Shown here: in pieces, positions 8,368 through 18,208 of the stretch | How the letters are laid out: each line of letters starts with the position of its first letter | How positions within the stretch are numbered: the stretch's first letter is position 1 | NCBI GenBank assembly: GCA_963798505.1 | Contig: CAWCTX010000019.1 | Coordinates: 145,977 to 209,976 of the forward strand | Direction of reading: 5' to 3' | From: CAVWSM01 sp963798505 | Lineage (GTDB): Bacteria > Actinomycetota > Actinomycetes > Jiangellales > Jiangellaceae | Length of the DNA: 64,000 nucleotides | Translations under genes and position numbers: made by a program | Notes under the pieces: generated by a model | Databases searched by the model: none | What the model was told of the DNA's origin: nothing | Seen by the model: the letters and a program-made list of their open reading frames with translations, nothing else

Positions 8368-9408
8368 GTGCGAGCATTGACCGTACGACCTGGCGTGGCC
8401 GACTCCGCCGAGGTGATCGACTTCCCCGAGCCCGGCGCCGCCGATGGTGACCTGCTGGTCGAGGTCATGGGGGTGGGTGTCTGCGGCACCGACGTAGAGA
8501 TCGTTTCTGCGCTGTACGGCGAGGCGCCGCCCGGCCAGCAGCGCCTCGTCCTCGGGCACGAGTCGATCGGCCGCGTCATCGAAACACCACGCGGCTCCGG
8601 CCTTATCGCCGGCGACCTGGTCGTCGGCATCGTCCGGATGCCTGACCCGGAACCCTGTCGTGCGTGCGCCATGGACGAATGGGACATGTGCGAGAACGGC
8701 CGCTACACCGAGCACGGCATCAAGGGGTTGCACGGGTTCGCCCGCGAGCGCTATCGCGCCCGACCCGACCGCGTCGTCAAGGTCGGCTCCGACCTCGGCG
8801 ACCTTGGCGTGCTGCTGGAGCCCGCGAGCGTCCTCGCCAAGGCGTGGGACCACATCGAGCGCATCGGCGGGCGCGCGACGTTCGCCCCGGAGACGGTGCT
8901 CGTCACCGGTGCGGGGCCGATCGGGCTGCTCGGCGCACTCATGGGCGTGCAGCGCGGGTTCGACGTGCACGTCCTCGACGTCGCGGAAACGGGGCCGAAG
9001 CCGGGACTTGTCCGCGACCTGGGCGCGACCTACCACACCACCGGTGTCACCAACGTCGGCCTCCGGCCCGACATCGCCATCGAGTGCACTGGCGCCGGCC
9101 CAGTGATCGGTGCCCTGTTCGGCTTCACGGCCGTGAACGGGATCCTCTGCCTCACGGGTGTCTCCCACCCCGGCAAGGAGCGCTCGATCGACCTTGGTGC
9201 GGTGAATCGCAGCCTCGTTCTGGAGAACGACGTGGTCTTCGGCTCCGTCAACGCCAACCGACGGCACTACGAGTCCGGTGCCGCCGCCCTGGTGGCGGCC
9301 GACCGCGAATGGCTGTCCCGCCTCGTGACACGACGCGTGCCCGTCGAGCAGTACGCCGACGCCTTCGCCAAGCGCGACGACGACGTCAAGGTCATGTTGA
9401 CGTTCTGA
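8368..9408 (+). CDS. Zinc-dependent glucose 1-dehydrogenase (MDR family)
   Basis: Medium-chain dehydrogenase/reductase of about 346 residues, resembling archaeal-type glucose dehydrogenases that oxidise glucose to gluconolactone with NAD(P). Catalytic zinc ligands appear in GVCGTDVE and LGHES; structural-zinc cysteines lie in PEPCRACAMDEWDMC. The Rossmann motif is VTGAGPIGLLGAL. The GTG at 8368 is preferred over the ATG 18 bases upstream, because a GGAGGA ribosome site sits seven bases before the GTG and inside the longer reading. It is divergent from groES and shares the intergenic region holding both CIRCE sites. The substrate call is by family resemblance. Confidence 0.8.
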   Translation: MRALTVRPGVADSAEVIDFPEPGAADGDLLVEVMGVGVCGTDVEIVSALYGEAPPGQQRLVLGHESIGRVIETPRGSGLIAGDLVVGIVRMPDPEPCRACAMDEWDMCENGRYTEHGIKGLHGFARERYRARPDRVVKVGSDLGDLGVLLEPASVLAKAWDHIERIGGRATFAPETVLVTGAGPIGLLGALMGVQRGFDVHVLDVAETGPKPGLVRDLGATYHTTGVTNVGLRPDIAIECTGAGPVIGALFGFTAVNGILCLTGVSHPGKERSIDLGAVNRSLVLENDVVFGSVNANRRHYESGAAALVAADREWLSRLVTRRVPVEQYADAFAKRDDDVKVMLTF

Positions 9409-9420
9409 GCTCGACCGAGG

Positions 9421-9969
9421 TCAGGCGGTCCCCGTCACGACGAGAAACTTCTCACGTCCCGCACGGTGCGCCTCCGCCGCGACAGCCGCAACGCCGAGCT
9501 CACGTAGGCGGGACATGACCTCGGCCGCCTGCGCATCGGTGATGCCATGCCCGGACCGCCGCAGGTGCCGCTCCAGCAGCAGCAGCCGGCCGCCCGGCGC
9601 CAACACCCGGACAAGCTCGGCAAGGCCCTTGTCCCGGTCCGACCAGTGGTGCATTGCGGCCACCGACCAGGCGACCGTGAACGTGCCCGACGGGAAAGGC
9701 AACGCCTCTGCCGTCCCGAGCCGCACGTCGACGCCGGGCACCCGACGGGCAGCCCGCTCCACGAACCCTGGCGTGGGATCCACCGCAGCCAGTCGCGTCG
9801 CGTCCACCTCGGCAGCGGCCGCAGCCAGCGCCGCCCCGGGACCACACCCGATCTCGAGCGCGTGGTCCTGCGGGGTCAGCTCCGCCAACGCCACGACCAG
9901 CCGGTTGGACGCGGGATCCCTGTTAAACCGGCCGTACCACCAGGCGCCCAGGCGGGAGAATCCGCTCAT
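9421..9969 (-). CDS. Class I SAM-dependent methyltransferase
   Basis: A 182-residue methyltransferase of the Methyltransf_11 type. The SAM-binding glycine motif LEIGCGPGAALA is near residue 40, followed by an acidic residue in AAVDPTPGF and the motif IV segment VAWSVAAMHHW. It converges on the glucose dehydrogenase with a 12-base gap and is divergent from the next methyltransferase-like gene. Substrate cannot be deduced; small molecules are typical for this group. Confidence 0.85.
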   Translation of the reverse strand: MSGFSRLGAWWYGRFNRDPASNRLVVALAELTPQDHALEIGCGPGAALAAAAAEVDATRLAAVDPTPGFVERAARRVPGVDVRLGTAEALPFPSGTFTVAWSVAAMHHWSDRDKGLAELVRVLAPGGRLLLLERHLRRSGHGITDAQAAEVMSRLRELGVAAVAAEAHRAGREKFLVVTGTA

Positions 9970-10002
9970 GGCTCAGTCACGCTACCGGTGTTGCGGTGGG
10001 CG

Positions 10003-11223
10003 ATGGACGAGCTGACCGCGGTCGCGTTGTTCGACGAGCTGCTGCACGGCAGCGGCGCGGCGCTGCTCCACGAGGCCACCGCCGGGTACGGCAACGACGA
10101 CCCGCTGGCCCTGAGCGAGCGGCTGCGCCGCGCCGGGCACGACCCGCAGCTGGTCGCCGCCGCCCTGACGCAGGCCAGGCTGCGGTCCAAGGGGTCGGTC
10201 AAGTTCGGCCGGGACGCGGCAGCGATGTTCTTCACCCAGCAAGGCCTGGAGCAGGCCACCCGCGCGCCGGTGGCGAAGCATCGTGCCGACCGGCTCGCCG
10301 CCGCGATCGGGGCCTCGGCCCCGGTCGTTGACCTGTGCTGCGGCATCGGCGGCGACCTGTTGGCACTCGCCCGCGCCGGGCTGCGGTTGACCGGGGTCGA
10401 GCAGGATCCGCTCACCGCCGCCGTCGCGCGCGCCAACGTCGCCGCCTTGGGCCTGAACGCCACGGTCGAGCTCGCCGACGCGACCACGTACGACCGGGAC
10501 GGCGCGGCCGCGGTGGTCTGTGACCCGGCGCGTCGGTCCAGCCGCGGCCGGGTATTCGACATCGATGCCTATGCGCCGCCATGGTCGTTCGTCGAGGAGC
10601 TGCTCGGCGGCGGCATCGCGTGCGTGAAGGTCGCGCCCGGCATCCCGCACTCCCGGGTGCCCGACGGTGTCGAGGCCGAGTGGGTGTCCGACGGCGGCGA
10701 CCTGGTAGAGGCTGCGCTCTGGTCGGGCGAGGTGACAACCGGCGTCACGAGGCGGGCGACCCTTCTCCCAGGTGCAGCGACGTTGACCGAGGTCGACGAC
10801 CCGCAAGAGCAGCAGGTCGGGCCGCCGCTGCGCTACCTGTACGAGCCCGACGACGCCGTGATCCGCGCCGGCCTGGTCACCGCGGTGGCAGCGATCGTGC
10901 ACGGCCGGCTGCTCGACAAGCGGATCGCCTACGTCGCGTCGGACGAGCACGTGACGACGCCGTTCGCGAAGGCGTACGAAGTGCTCGATGTCCTGCCGTT
11001 CGACGACAAGGCTCTGCGCGCCTGGGTGCGCACCCACCACATCGGCACGCTGACCATCAAGAAGCGGGGTGTCGGCGTGACGCCCGAGGAGCTGCGCCGT
11101 CGGCTGCGCCCGAGCGGTGACGGTGAGGCAACCCTTGTGGTTACTCGGTCCCGGGAGCGCGCGCTCGTCCTGCACGTCTCGCCTTGCGCGCCAAGACAAT
11201 CGCGAACCAGACCAACAGGATGA
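10003..11223 (+). CDS. THUMP-like-domain class I methyltransferase
   Basis: A protein of about 406 residues conserved in actinobacteria. The SAM-binding motif is VVDLCCGIGGDLLALARAG, and a downstream motif VCDPARRSSRGRVFD occupies the motif IV position. The C-terminal third resembles the THUMP-like RNA-binding domain, with TIKKRGVGVTPEELRRRL. A role in RNA modification is inferred from this architecture, but the target is unknown. The start is taken as the ATG beginning MDELTAVALFDELL; GTG at 9988 is an in-frame alternative. The 3' end overlaps the convergent DUF4126 gene by 83 bases, so the true stop may lie earlier if a base is wrong near 11165. Confidence 0.8.
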   Translation: MDELTAVALFDELLHGSGAALLHEATAGYGNDDPLALSERLRRAGHDPQLVAAALTQARLRSKGSVKFGRDAAAMFFTQQGLEQATRAPVAKHRADRLAAAIGASAPVVDLCCGIGGDLLALARAGLRLTGVEQDPLTAAVARANVAALGLNATVELADATTYDRDGAAAVVCDPARRSSRGRVFDIDAYAPPWSFVEELLGGGIACVKVAPGIPHSRVPDGVEAEWVSDGGDLVEAALWSGEVTTGVTRRATLLPGAATLTEVDDPQEQQVGPPLRYLYEPDDAVIRAGLVTAVAAIVHGRLLDKRIAYVASDEHVTTPFAKAYEVLDVLPFDDKALRAWVRTHHIGTLTIKKRGVGVTPEELRRRLRPSGDGEATLVVTRSRERALVLHVSPCAPRQSRTRPTG

Positions 11224-11731
11224 GACCGACCAGCACGAGCAGCGGCGCGAACAGTGCGCTCAGGCTGAACCCCACGGAAGTGGCATCCTCGGCCGTGCTC
11301 ACGACCGGCGCACCGACGCCGAGCGTGGCGGCGTTGACGAAGGGCCGGGCAGCGGCCTTGCCTCCGTGGACGAACAGCGCGACGACGATGCCGCCTACCC
11401 AGCCGATCCACGCGTTGTCCTCGGCCCATGACGCATCGACGTCGCCCGCGGCGGCAGTTGCCGCGACGGTCACGCCGCCGGAGAACGGTCGGATGAACGT
11501 CTGCACTGCGTCGTTGACACTGTCGACGACGGGCACCTTGTCGAGCACGACCTCGGCGCCGAGCAGCACGCCGAGACCGGCGAGCACCCACCCGTTCTCC
11601 AGCCAGTCGAAGGACGCCGAGAGGTCGAGCACGTCGGTGTAGCGCGAGACCAGTCCGACGAGCAGCAACGGGATGTAGGCGTTGAGCCCCGCTGCGGTCG
11701 CAAGCCCAAGCCCGGTGAGCGCCTCCAGCAT
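11141..11731 (-). CDS. DUF4126 integral membrane protein
   Basis: A 196-residue membrane protein beginning MLEALTGLGLATAAGLNAYI, the usual start of the DUF4126 family. Four to five hydrophobic segments are visible, for example YIPLLLVGLVSRY near residue 20 and LFAPLLVLVGLILLVWFAIV near the end. The tail RKARRAGRARAPGTE is basic and cytoplasmic. The family has no established function. Its 3' end overlaps the convergent methyltransferase gene, and its start is 60 bases from the divergent phosphodiesterase-like gene. Confidence 0.85.
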   Translation of the reverse strand: MLEALTGLGLATAAGLNAYIPLLLVGLVSRYTDVLDLSASFDWLENGWVLAGLGVLLGAEVVLDKVPVVDSVNDAVQTFIRPFSGGVTVAATAAAGDVDASWAEDNAWIGWVGGIVVALFVHGGKAAARPFVNAATLGVGAPVVSTAEDATSVGFSLSALFAPLLVLVGLILLVWFAIVLARKARRAGRARAPGTE

Positions 11732-11790
11732 GCGGCCATTGTGGCAGTGCAGAATCACCAGGGAGATCCCGAAGAGGGGGGCCGTCGATC

Positions 11791-13877
11791 GTGACCTCGC
11801 CGCACAGGTTCCGCTGGGGCGACATCGGCCGGCTCCTCGCCGCCTGGCTGGTCGCGACGCTGTCGCTTGCCGTGTCCGTCGCCGTGCTCCCCGGGATGCG
11901 GTCGGAGAACGTGTGGTGGCTCTTCGCGGCTGCTGCAGTTGTCGCGGTGACCGGAGCACTGATCCGGCCGGTGCTGGTGTCGGTGGCCGCGAGGCTCGGC
12001 TGGCTGGCCGTGCTGCTGCTCGGGGTCTTCGGCCAGGCCGTCATCATCCACATCGCTCTCGAGCTCGTGCCTGGAGTCAGCAGCGACTCCTTCTGGACCA
12101 CGTTTGCCGTGGCGTGGCTCTCCGCGGCGGTCGGCACGTTGCTCGCGTGGGTCGCCACCGCCGGCACCGACGAGGCCTTCGCCGCCACGCTCGTACGCCG
12201 TGCGCGGCACCGATCCCCGGCCGCACTGCCCAACCCTGACCTTGACGGCGTCGTGTTCGTGCAGCTCGACGGCGTGCCGTTCCCCGTCCTGCGCTGGGCG
12301 CTGCAGGCCGGCTCGCTGCCGACGGTGCAGCGCTGGCTCGACTCCGGCTCCTACGTGCTTCGCGAGTGGACGCCACGGCTGCCGGCCACGACACCGGCGA
12401 GCCAGCTCGGCATCCTGCACGGGACGATCGACGGAGTGCCGGCGTTCCGTTGGTACGACCGCGAATTGGGGCGGGTGCTCGTCGCCAACCACCCCGCCGA
12501 CGCACGCGTCATCGAGCAGCGTGCATCCGACGGTCGCGGCCTGCTCGCCGACGGCGGCGTCTCGGTGTCCAACCTGTTCAGCGGCGACGCGCCACGAACT
12601 GCGATGACCATGAGCAGGCTTATGGCCGGCCGCGGCTCTCCGGAGACGCGTCGGGCCGTGTCGTGGTTCCTGGCCCGCCCGGACGGCTTCATGCGCAGCC
12701 TGTCCCGTACGGTCGCCGAGGCCGTCCGTGAACGCTTCCAGGCCGGTCGCCAGCGACGACGTGACGTCCAGCCCCGGGTGCACCGCGGCTGGACGTTCGC
12801 GTGTCTGCGGGCGGTGAGCAACGGCGTGCTTCGCGACCTCAACACCGCGGTCGTGGCGGAGGAGATGCTCCGCGGGACGCGGTCGGTCTATGTCGACTAC
12901 GTGGACTACGACGAGGTCGCGCACCACGCCGGGATGTTCCGTGCCGAGTCGCTGGCCGTCCTGGATTCGCTCGACTCGGTCCTCCGGTCGTTGGCCGACG
13001 TCGCGGCGGTCGCGCCCCGGCGCTACCACCTCGTGGTGCTGTCCGACCATGGCCAGTCACAGGGGCGCACGTTCGCCGACCGGCACGGCACCGACCTGGC
13101 CGGCCTCGTCGCGCAGCTCACCGACCAGCGCGTCGACTCGGTGGAGGAGCCGGTCGAGAGCTGGGGGCGCGTCGAGGGACTGCTCACCGACGTGGGCGGT
13201 GGGAAGGGCATGACGGCGAGCGCGGCGCGCAGCGCGGCCGACCGAGTGCACGCCAAGGGTGAGCCCGAGCTCGGCCGACGGCGACCTCGTCGTCCTCGGG
13301 TCGGGCAACCTCGGGCTGGTGTTCGTGCCCGGTCCGCAGCGGCTCACCCTCGAGGAGATCGAGGCCCGCTGGCCGCGGCTCGTGGCAGGTCTGGCCGGCC
13401 ATCCCGGCATCGGGTTCGTCGCTGTCGAGAGCTCTGCCCAGGGGTTGCTCGCCGTCGGCGCGCAGGGCGTACGCCGCCTCGACGATGCGACCGTGACCGG
13501 GGTCGACCCGCTTTCGCCGTACGGTCCGCTCGCTCCCAGACCACGTCCGCCGCGCTGCCGCCGACCCCAACGCCCCGGACATCCTCGTCAACAGCGCGGT
13601 CGACACCGGAACGCTCGCGGTCGCGGCGTTCGAGGGTCTGGTCGGCTCGCACGGCGGGCTCGGCGGGTGGCAGGACCGTGCCATGCTGCTCGCGCCGTGC
13701 GCACTTCCGATCCCCGACGAGCCGGTCGTCGGTGCCGACGCCATGCACCGATTGCTGGTCTCGTGGCTCGAGCAGCTCGGCCACCGACGCGATCTGGCGG
13801 CGTCAGCCGCACCCGGATCGGTCGACGCCGGGGACATCGACGGGCAGCCGGCCGCTAGCCGGAGCCTTGCCGAGTAG
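11791..13877 (+). CDS. Membrane-anchored alkaline phosphatase-superfamily protein with holin-like N-terminus (frameshifted)
   Basis: About 695 residues when two one-base shifts, near 13262 and 13538, are repaired. Residues 10-135 hold four hydrophobic helices resembling the phage holin family IV fold, such as LLAAWLVATLSLAVSVAVLP. The rest resembles type I phosphodiesterase/nucleotide pyrophosphatase enzymes: VVFVQLDGVPF with a metal-binding aspartate, the probable nucleophile threonine in RLPATTPASQ, and the metal motif LSDHGQSQG. A phosphoester substrate acted on near the membrane is likely, but it is not identified. After the shifts the C-terminus reads DILVNSAVDTGTLAVAAFEGL and continues to a stop inside the convergent nagZ gene. 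GTG at 11791 is the probable start. Confidence 0.75.
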
Positions 13878-15457
13878 CACGTCGACGAGTGCCCGGAAGG
13901 CGTCGGGAGTGCGCCCATACAGCGCGATTCGAGCCATCGAGGCCGTCGAGGTGCCCAGTCCGTACGGCGCGTCGAGGGCGACCACAATGTCTCCCGAACC
14001 GGCCGAGGTGGGCCCGCCGAGCAGTCGTACGGACTGACCGCTTCCCACCGCGAGCCCGGCAGCCTGCGCCGCGGCGGTGAAGCGCTCGCGGTCGACCGCG
14101 TCGGCTCCCGACACGCTCACCGCCGGGCCGATGAGCGGGCCGGAGCAGGGGCCGGACACGACGGAGAGCGCGGCCAGGGACGCGGCATAGGACGCGTCCG
14201 CGTGCGCACCCACGACGTGCGCACCCACCGGCGGAGTGGCGGCCGCCTGGTGGCGCATCAGAGCGACGACGCGGGTAGCCGCTTCGTCGAGGCGCGCCGC
14301 GGGGAGCCGCCCGGCCTGCACGGCTGCCACCACCGCGTCTCGAGCCATGCGCGGGTCGGGTGGCAGCAGCAGCAGGTCGACTCCGGCCATGAGGGCTCGA
14401 ACGGCCGCCTCTCCCGGCGCGGCGTTTCGCGTGACTGCGCCCATGTTGAGCGCGTCGCTGACGATCACGCCCTCGAAGCCGCGCTGCCGCAGCAGGGAGA
14501 TCACGGCAGGTGACAGGGTGCTGGGCACTCCGGGGTCGATGGCCCGCACATCGAGATGGGCGGTCATCACCGCGGGCGCGCCGGCCGCGACGGCGGCGTC
14601 GAAGGGCACCAGGTCGCGGGCGGACAGCGCGTCGAGGGTGGCCGGCTGTGCGGGCAGGACGAGGTGGCTGTCGGCGGTGACGGAACCGTGGCCCGGGAAG
14701 TGCTTGACCACCGGCACGATCCCCGCCTGCGTATAGCCGCGCAGCGCCGCCGTCACGGCACGAGCGGCCGTCGCCGGGTCGCTGGACGCCGACCGGGACC
14801 CGATCGTCCGGTCGGCCGGGCCGACGGTCACGTCGGCGTCGGGCGCGAAGACGGCGGTGAACCCGAGCGACCGCAGCTCGGTGCCGGATGACGCGGCGGC
14901 AGCAGTCGTGATGGCGGCGTCGCCTGCGGCGCCGTGCGTCATGAAGGTCGGGAACTCGGTGACCGGCGCGCCCAGCCGGGCCACCCTGCCACCCTCCTGG
15001 TCGACGCCGATGAGCAGCGGATAGGTGCGCCCGAGCGCAGTCCAGTCGGCGGCGAGGGCCTGGTTGGCTGCGTGGACAGCGTCGATCGAGGCGACGTTGC
15101 CGGCAAGGACGATGATGCCGCCGACATGCAGGTCGGTGACGAGTGTGTGCGGCGGCGCGGTCCCGCCGTAACCGGCCACGATCACCTGGGCGGCTCGGTC
15201 GGGCAGGCTCAGCGCTGCCACGTCCCGAGTGGCCTGCTGCCAGTCGAGTTGGCTGGGTCCCCACGAGAGGGCGGCAGGCGCGGGTGCGGTTCGGTGCAGC
15301 GCCGACGAAACGCGGGCGCGCTCGCGGTCAGCGGCGTGCGTACCGGCGGGTCCGTGGCGCGCGGAGCCTCACCGGTGGCGCACGCGGCCATGCTCACGAT
15401 CACTGCCGTGACCGCAACCAGCACCGTCGGCGGGCGAGGCACGCCCCACCCTGGCAC
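13803..15457 (-). CDS. nagZ: Lipoprotein glycoside hydrolase family 3 (NagZ-like beta-N-acetylhexosaminidase), frameshifted
   Basis: GH3 N-terminal-domain enzyme that trims N-acetylglucosamine from peptidoglycan fragments. The body shows LLIGVDQEGGRVARLGAP, KHFPGHGSVTADSH with the NagZ-type histidine loop, and SDALNMGAV carrying the nucleophile aspartate. The first 50 codons lie in another frame: a GTG start leads into VLVAVTAVIVSMAACATG, a lipoprotein signal with lipobox MAAC. The frame shifts near 15312 and continues RVSSALHRTAPAPAALSWG into the catalytic domain. The mature protein would be lipid-anchored outside the membrane, as expected for a Gram-positive NagZ. Without the shift it would be misread as cytoplasmic. 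Confidence 0.85.
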
Positions 15458-15480
15458 ACCACCGTGTCAGTGGCGGGCTC

Positions 15481-15900
15481 TCAGAGGGCGCTGGCCTCCG
15501 AGCCGTGCACCGTGATCGCGTAGATGATGAGCACGTCGATCGCGATGATGATCGTGGTCCAGATCGGGTAGGCGCCGATGGTGAGCAGGTTGGCAATCGC
15601 GCTGATAACCGCGAGCACCACAGCCACGATCCGCGCCCACAGCTGGCCACGCATCAGCGCGTAACCCGTGAAGATGAGGACAGCGCCGATCGTCAGGTGG
15701 GCCCAACCCCAGGCGCTGTAGTCGAGCTCCACGGGCAGGTTCTGCTCGCCGACGATAAAGACCTCTTCGTTGCGGAAGATCGCGACCAGGCCGTAGATCG
15801 CCTGGAAGATGCCAGCCATCATCAGCAGGACGCCGGCGAAGGCAATCCAGCCGACCCAGCCTGTCATCCGGTCGCCTGACGCCCGTTGAGTGTCGGACAT
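15481..15900 (-). CDS. DUF7144 family four-helix membrane protein
   Basis: A 139-residue protein with four hydrophobic segments, including WIAFAGVLLMMAGIFQAIYGL and IVAVVLAVISAIANLLTIG. The pattern AWGWAHLTIGAVLIFTGYAL is typical of the actinobacterial DUF7144 family. The ribosome site GGAGGG lies nine bases before the ATG. Function is unknown. It lies just upstream of nagZ in the same orientation, 23 bases apart. Confidence 0.85.
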   Translation of the reverse strand: MSDTQRASGDRMTGWVGWIAFAGVLLMMAGIFQAIYGLVAIFRNEEVFIVGEQNLPVELDYSAWGWAHLTIGAVLIFTGYALMRGQLWARIVAVVLAVISAIANLLTIGAYPIWTTIIIAIDVLIIYAITVHGSEASAL

Positions 15901-15980
15901 TGCGATTCACCCTCCGAAATGGAGCCAACGTCGAAAAAGTCCGAGATCATCATGCACTCCGCACTGGTCGCGCGCACCCG

Positions 15981-16019
15981 CACGCCGCTTATCCGGCGTG
16001 TCGGGACATTTGTCGACAC
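15981..16019 (-). terminator. Tandem short hairpins after tsaD
   Basis: A perfect 7-bp stem (15981-15987 with 15994-16000) is followed by a 6-bp inverted repeat (15998-16003 with 16014-16019). They fall 14 bases or more past the tsaD stop and before the DUF7144 gene. They probably end the long acpS-to-tsaD operon. Confidence 0.5.
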
Positions 16020-16032
16020 CCCGGGCGCCGCT

Positions 16033-17097
16033 TCAGCCGGCCAGCACCGTCGTCACCGGCATCGACGAGTCGGCCGGCAAGGTCGAGGGACGAGGGTGTC
16101 GCGCCCGCGGCCGACCAGCAGCGAGCCCAGCGCGGCGACCATGGCGCCGTTGTCGGTGCACAGCGCGGGCCGCGGCACCCGCAGCTCGATCCCGGCTGCC
16201 TCGCAGCGCTCGGCGGCCATGACGCGCAGCCGCGAGTTGGCCGCCACCCCGCCGCCGATCAGGAGCGTGTCGACGCCGTGTTCGGTGCAGGCCAGCGACC
16301 GCCTTGCGGGTCAGCACGTCGGCCACCGCCTCCTGGAACGACGCGGCCACGTCGGCGACGGGCACCGGCTCACCGTTGCGCTCCCGGGCCTCGACCCAGC
16401 GGGCGACCGCGGTCTTGAGCCCCGAGAACGAGAAGTCGAACCGGTGCCGCGTCATGTCTCGCGGTGATGTCAGCCCGCGCGGGAAGTCCACGTGGGCGCG
16501 GTCGCCCTCGGCCGCAGCTCGGTCGATGTGCGGGCCGCCCGGGAACGGCATGCCCAGCAGCCGGGCAACCTTGTCGAACGCCTCGCCCGCGGCGTCGTCG
16601 ATGGTCGTGCCGAGCGGCTCGACCGTCGCCGTGACGTCCTTGACCAGCAGCAGGCTGGAGTGCCCGCCGGAGACGAGCAGCGCCACCGACGGCTCGGGCA
16701 GCGGGCCGTGCTCGAGGGTGTCGACGGCCACGTGCGCCGCAAGGTGGTTGATGCCGTAGATGGGCTTGCCGAGCCCGACGGCGAGCGCCTTGGCGGCCGC
16801 CACCCCTACGAGGAGGGCGCCGGCCAGGCCCGGGCCGCTCGTGACCGCGACCGCGTCGACGTCGTCGAGCCGTACACCTGCCTCGGCGACGGCGCGCTCG
16901 ATCGTCGGAACCATCGCCTCGAGGTGGGCACGGCTGGCGACCTCGGGCACCACCCCGCCGAAGCGAGCGTGCTCGTCGACGCTGCTCGCCACCGCGTCGA
17001 CGAGCAGCGTGCCGCCGCGGACGATGCCGACACCCGTCTCGTCGCAGGAGGTCTCGATACCGAGAACCAAGGGGCCATCTGCCGTCACGGCTGTCAT
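16033..17097 (-). CDS. tsaD: tRNA t6A threonylcarbamoyltransferase TsaD (frameshifted)
   Basis: Transfers threonylcarbamoyl from its AMP adduct to A37 of ANN-decoding tRNAs, together with TsaB and TsaE. The N-terminal metal-site motifs LGIETSCDETGVG and INHLAAHVAVD are intact, as is LLVSGGHSSLLLV. The frame breaks near 16300, after VADVLTRKAV, continues as LIGGGVAANSRLRVMAAERC and PALCTDNGAMVAALG, and returns near 16080 to end LPADSSMPVTTVLAG. Repaired length is near 354 residues, normal for the family. Its ATG overlaps the rimI stop in an ATGA, implying translational coupling. The gene is essential in most bacteria, so both shifts are most likely errors. Confidence 0.9.
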   Translation of the reverse strand: MTAVTADGPLVLGIETSCDETGVGIVRGGTLLVDAVASSVDEHARFGGVVPEVASRAHLEAMVPTIERAVAEAGVRLDDVDAVAVTSGPGLAGALLVGVAAAKALAVGLGKPIYGINHLAAHVAVDTLEHGPLPEPSVALLVSGGHSSLLLVKDVTATVEPLGTTIDDAAGEAFDKVARLLGMPFPGGPHIDRAAAEGDRAHVDFPRGLTSPRDMTRHRFDFSFSGLKTAVARWVEARERNGEPVPVADVAASFQEAVADVLTRKAVAGLHRTRRRHAPDRRRGGGQLAAARHGRRALRGSRDRAAGAAARAVHRQRRHGRRAGLAAGRPRARHPRPSTLPADSSMPVTTVLAG

Positions 17098-17573
17098 TCT
17101 GCCCGCGCCATGCGGGTCAGCCGGAGCCGCAGCACGAGTCCGTCGATGCGGGTGGCGTCGGCGGCCGTGTAGTAACCGCGGCGACGGGCGATGCGTTCGA
17201 AGCCGTACGACTCGTAGAGCCGCAGCGCCGGTGTGTTGTCCGCGCGGACCTCGAGCAGCAGGTCGGCGCTGCGCCGCGCCCGCGCCTCGGTCACCAGCGC
17301 GGTCAGCAGCTGGCGGCCGACGCCTCGTGCCTGCATGCCAGGATCCACGCCGATCGTCAGCACGTCGGCCTGGTCGAGCGACAGCATCAGTCCGGCATAG
17401 CCGACCACAGCCCCGTCAACCTCGGCGACCACGTAGTGCCGAGTCTCCGGGACGCCTTCGAGCTCGTCCCGCCAGGCCGCCTCGCTCCACGTGTCGTACG
17501 GGAAGAGCACCGGCTCCAGCGCGAGAACCGCAGGCAGGTCGCCCTGCTGGAGGGGACGTACGACGACGTTCAC
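17094..17573 (-). CDS. rimI: Ribosomal protein S18-alanine N-acetyltransferase RimI
   Basis: A GNAT-fold acetyltransferase of 159 residues that acetylates the N-terminus of S18. The acetyl-CoA loop is QARGVGRQLLTAL, and LRLYESYGFERIARRRGYY is the usual family end. The GTG start overlaps the tsaB stop as GTGA, and its stop overlaps the tsaD start as ATGA. Because tsaB is frameshifted, an apparent tsaB-rimI fusion can be read; the overlap and homologues support two proteins. Confidence 0.9.
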   Translation of the reverse strand: MNVVVRPLQQGDLPAVLALEPVLFPYDTWSEAAWRDELEGVPETRHYVVAEVDGAVVGYAGLMLSLDQADVLTIGVDPGMQARGVGRQLLTALVTEARARRSADLLLEVRADNTPALRLYESYGFERIARRRGYYTAADATRIDGLVLRLRLTRMARAE

Positions 17574-18203
17574 GCAGGAGAGACGCGCTTGCGCGCGGCG
17601 GGTACGGCGGCGTCGGGACGGCGCAGGTACAGGGGCTCGGGATCGAGCAGCTCGGCTGCGTCCGCGGCCACCCAGGCGGCGAGCACTCCCGCGGCGGGGT
17701 ACTCGGGCAGGACCCGCACCGGGAACGCCTCCGGATAGAGCGCTGGCCCGCGCCCCGCGGTCGGCAGTTCGCTCGCTGCGTCGGCCGGCGCGGTCGACCG
17801 ACGGGCCGGCCACCCGCCGGCGGCCGGTGTCGTACGACGCCCAGTAGACCTCCTTGCGGCGCGCGTCGGTGGCGACCAGGAACGGCCCGTCGACGTCGAC
17901 CGCCTGCGCCAGCACGTCAAGCGAGCAGACGCCCACCACCGGCACGCCGAGCACAGCGGCCAGCGTGCGCGCGGTCACGATGCCGACGCGCAGACCGGTG
18001 AACGGGCCCGGGCCGACACCGACCGCGATGCGGGTGACGGCCCGCTGGTCGACGCCGGCGTCGGAGAGCACACCGGCCACGCCGGGCGCGACGAGCTCCC
18101 CGTGCCGCATCGCGTCGACCACCGTGGACTCCGCCACGACCGACCTGCCGTCGTGCAAGGCGACGGTCACCGCGGCGGTGGAGGTGTCGAGCGCCAGCAG
18201 CAC
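17570..18203 (-). CDS. tsaB: tRNA t6A dimerisation protein TsaB (frameshifted)
   Basis: Partner of TsaD in t6A synthesis, an ASKHA-fold protein of about 210 residues. The start LLALDTSTAAVTVALHD and the motif VGVGPGPFTGLRVGI are clear. The frame changes near 17795, after AGPSVDR, and continues PADAASELPTAGRGPALYPE to ARKRVSPA. The GTG start is placed ten bases after a GGGGAGG ribosome site that overlaps the end of tsaE. The stop overlaps the rimI start (GTGA). Confidence 0.9.
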
Positions 18204-18208
18204 GAGCG

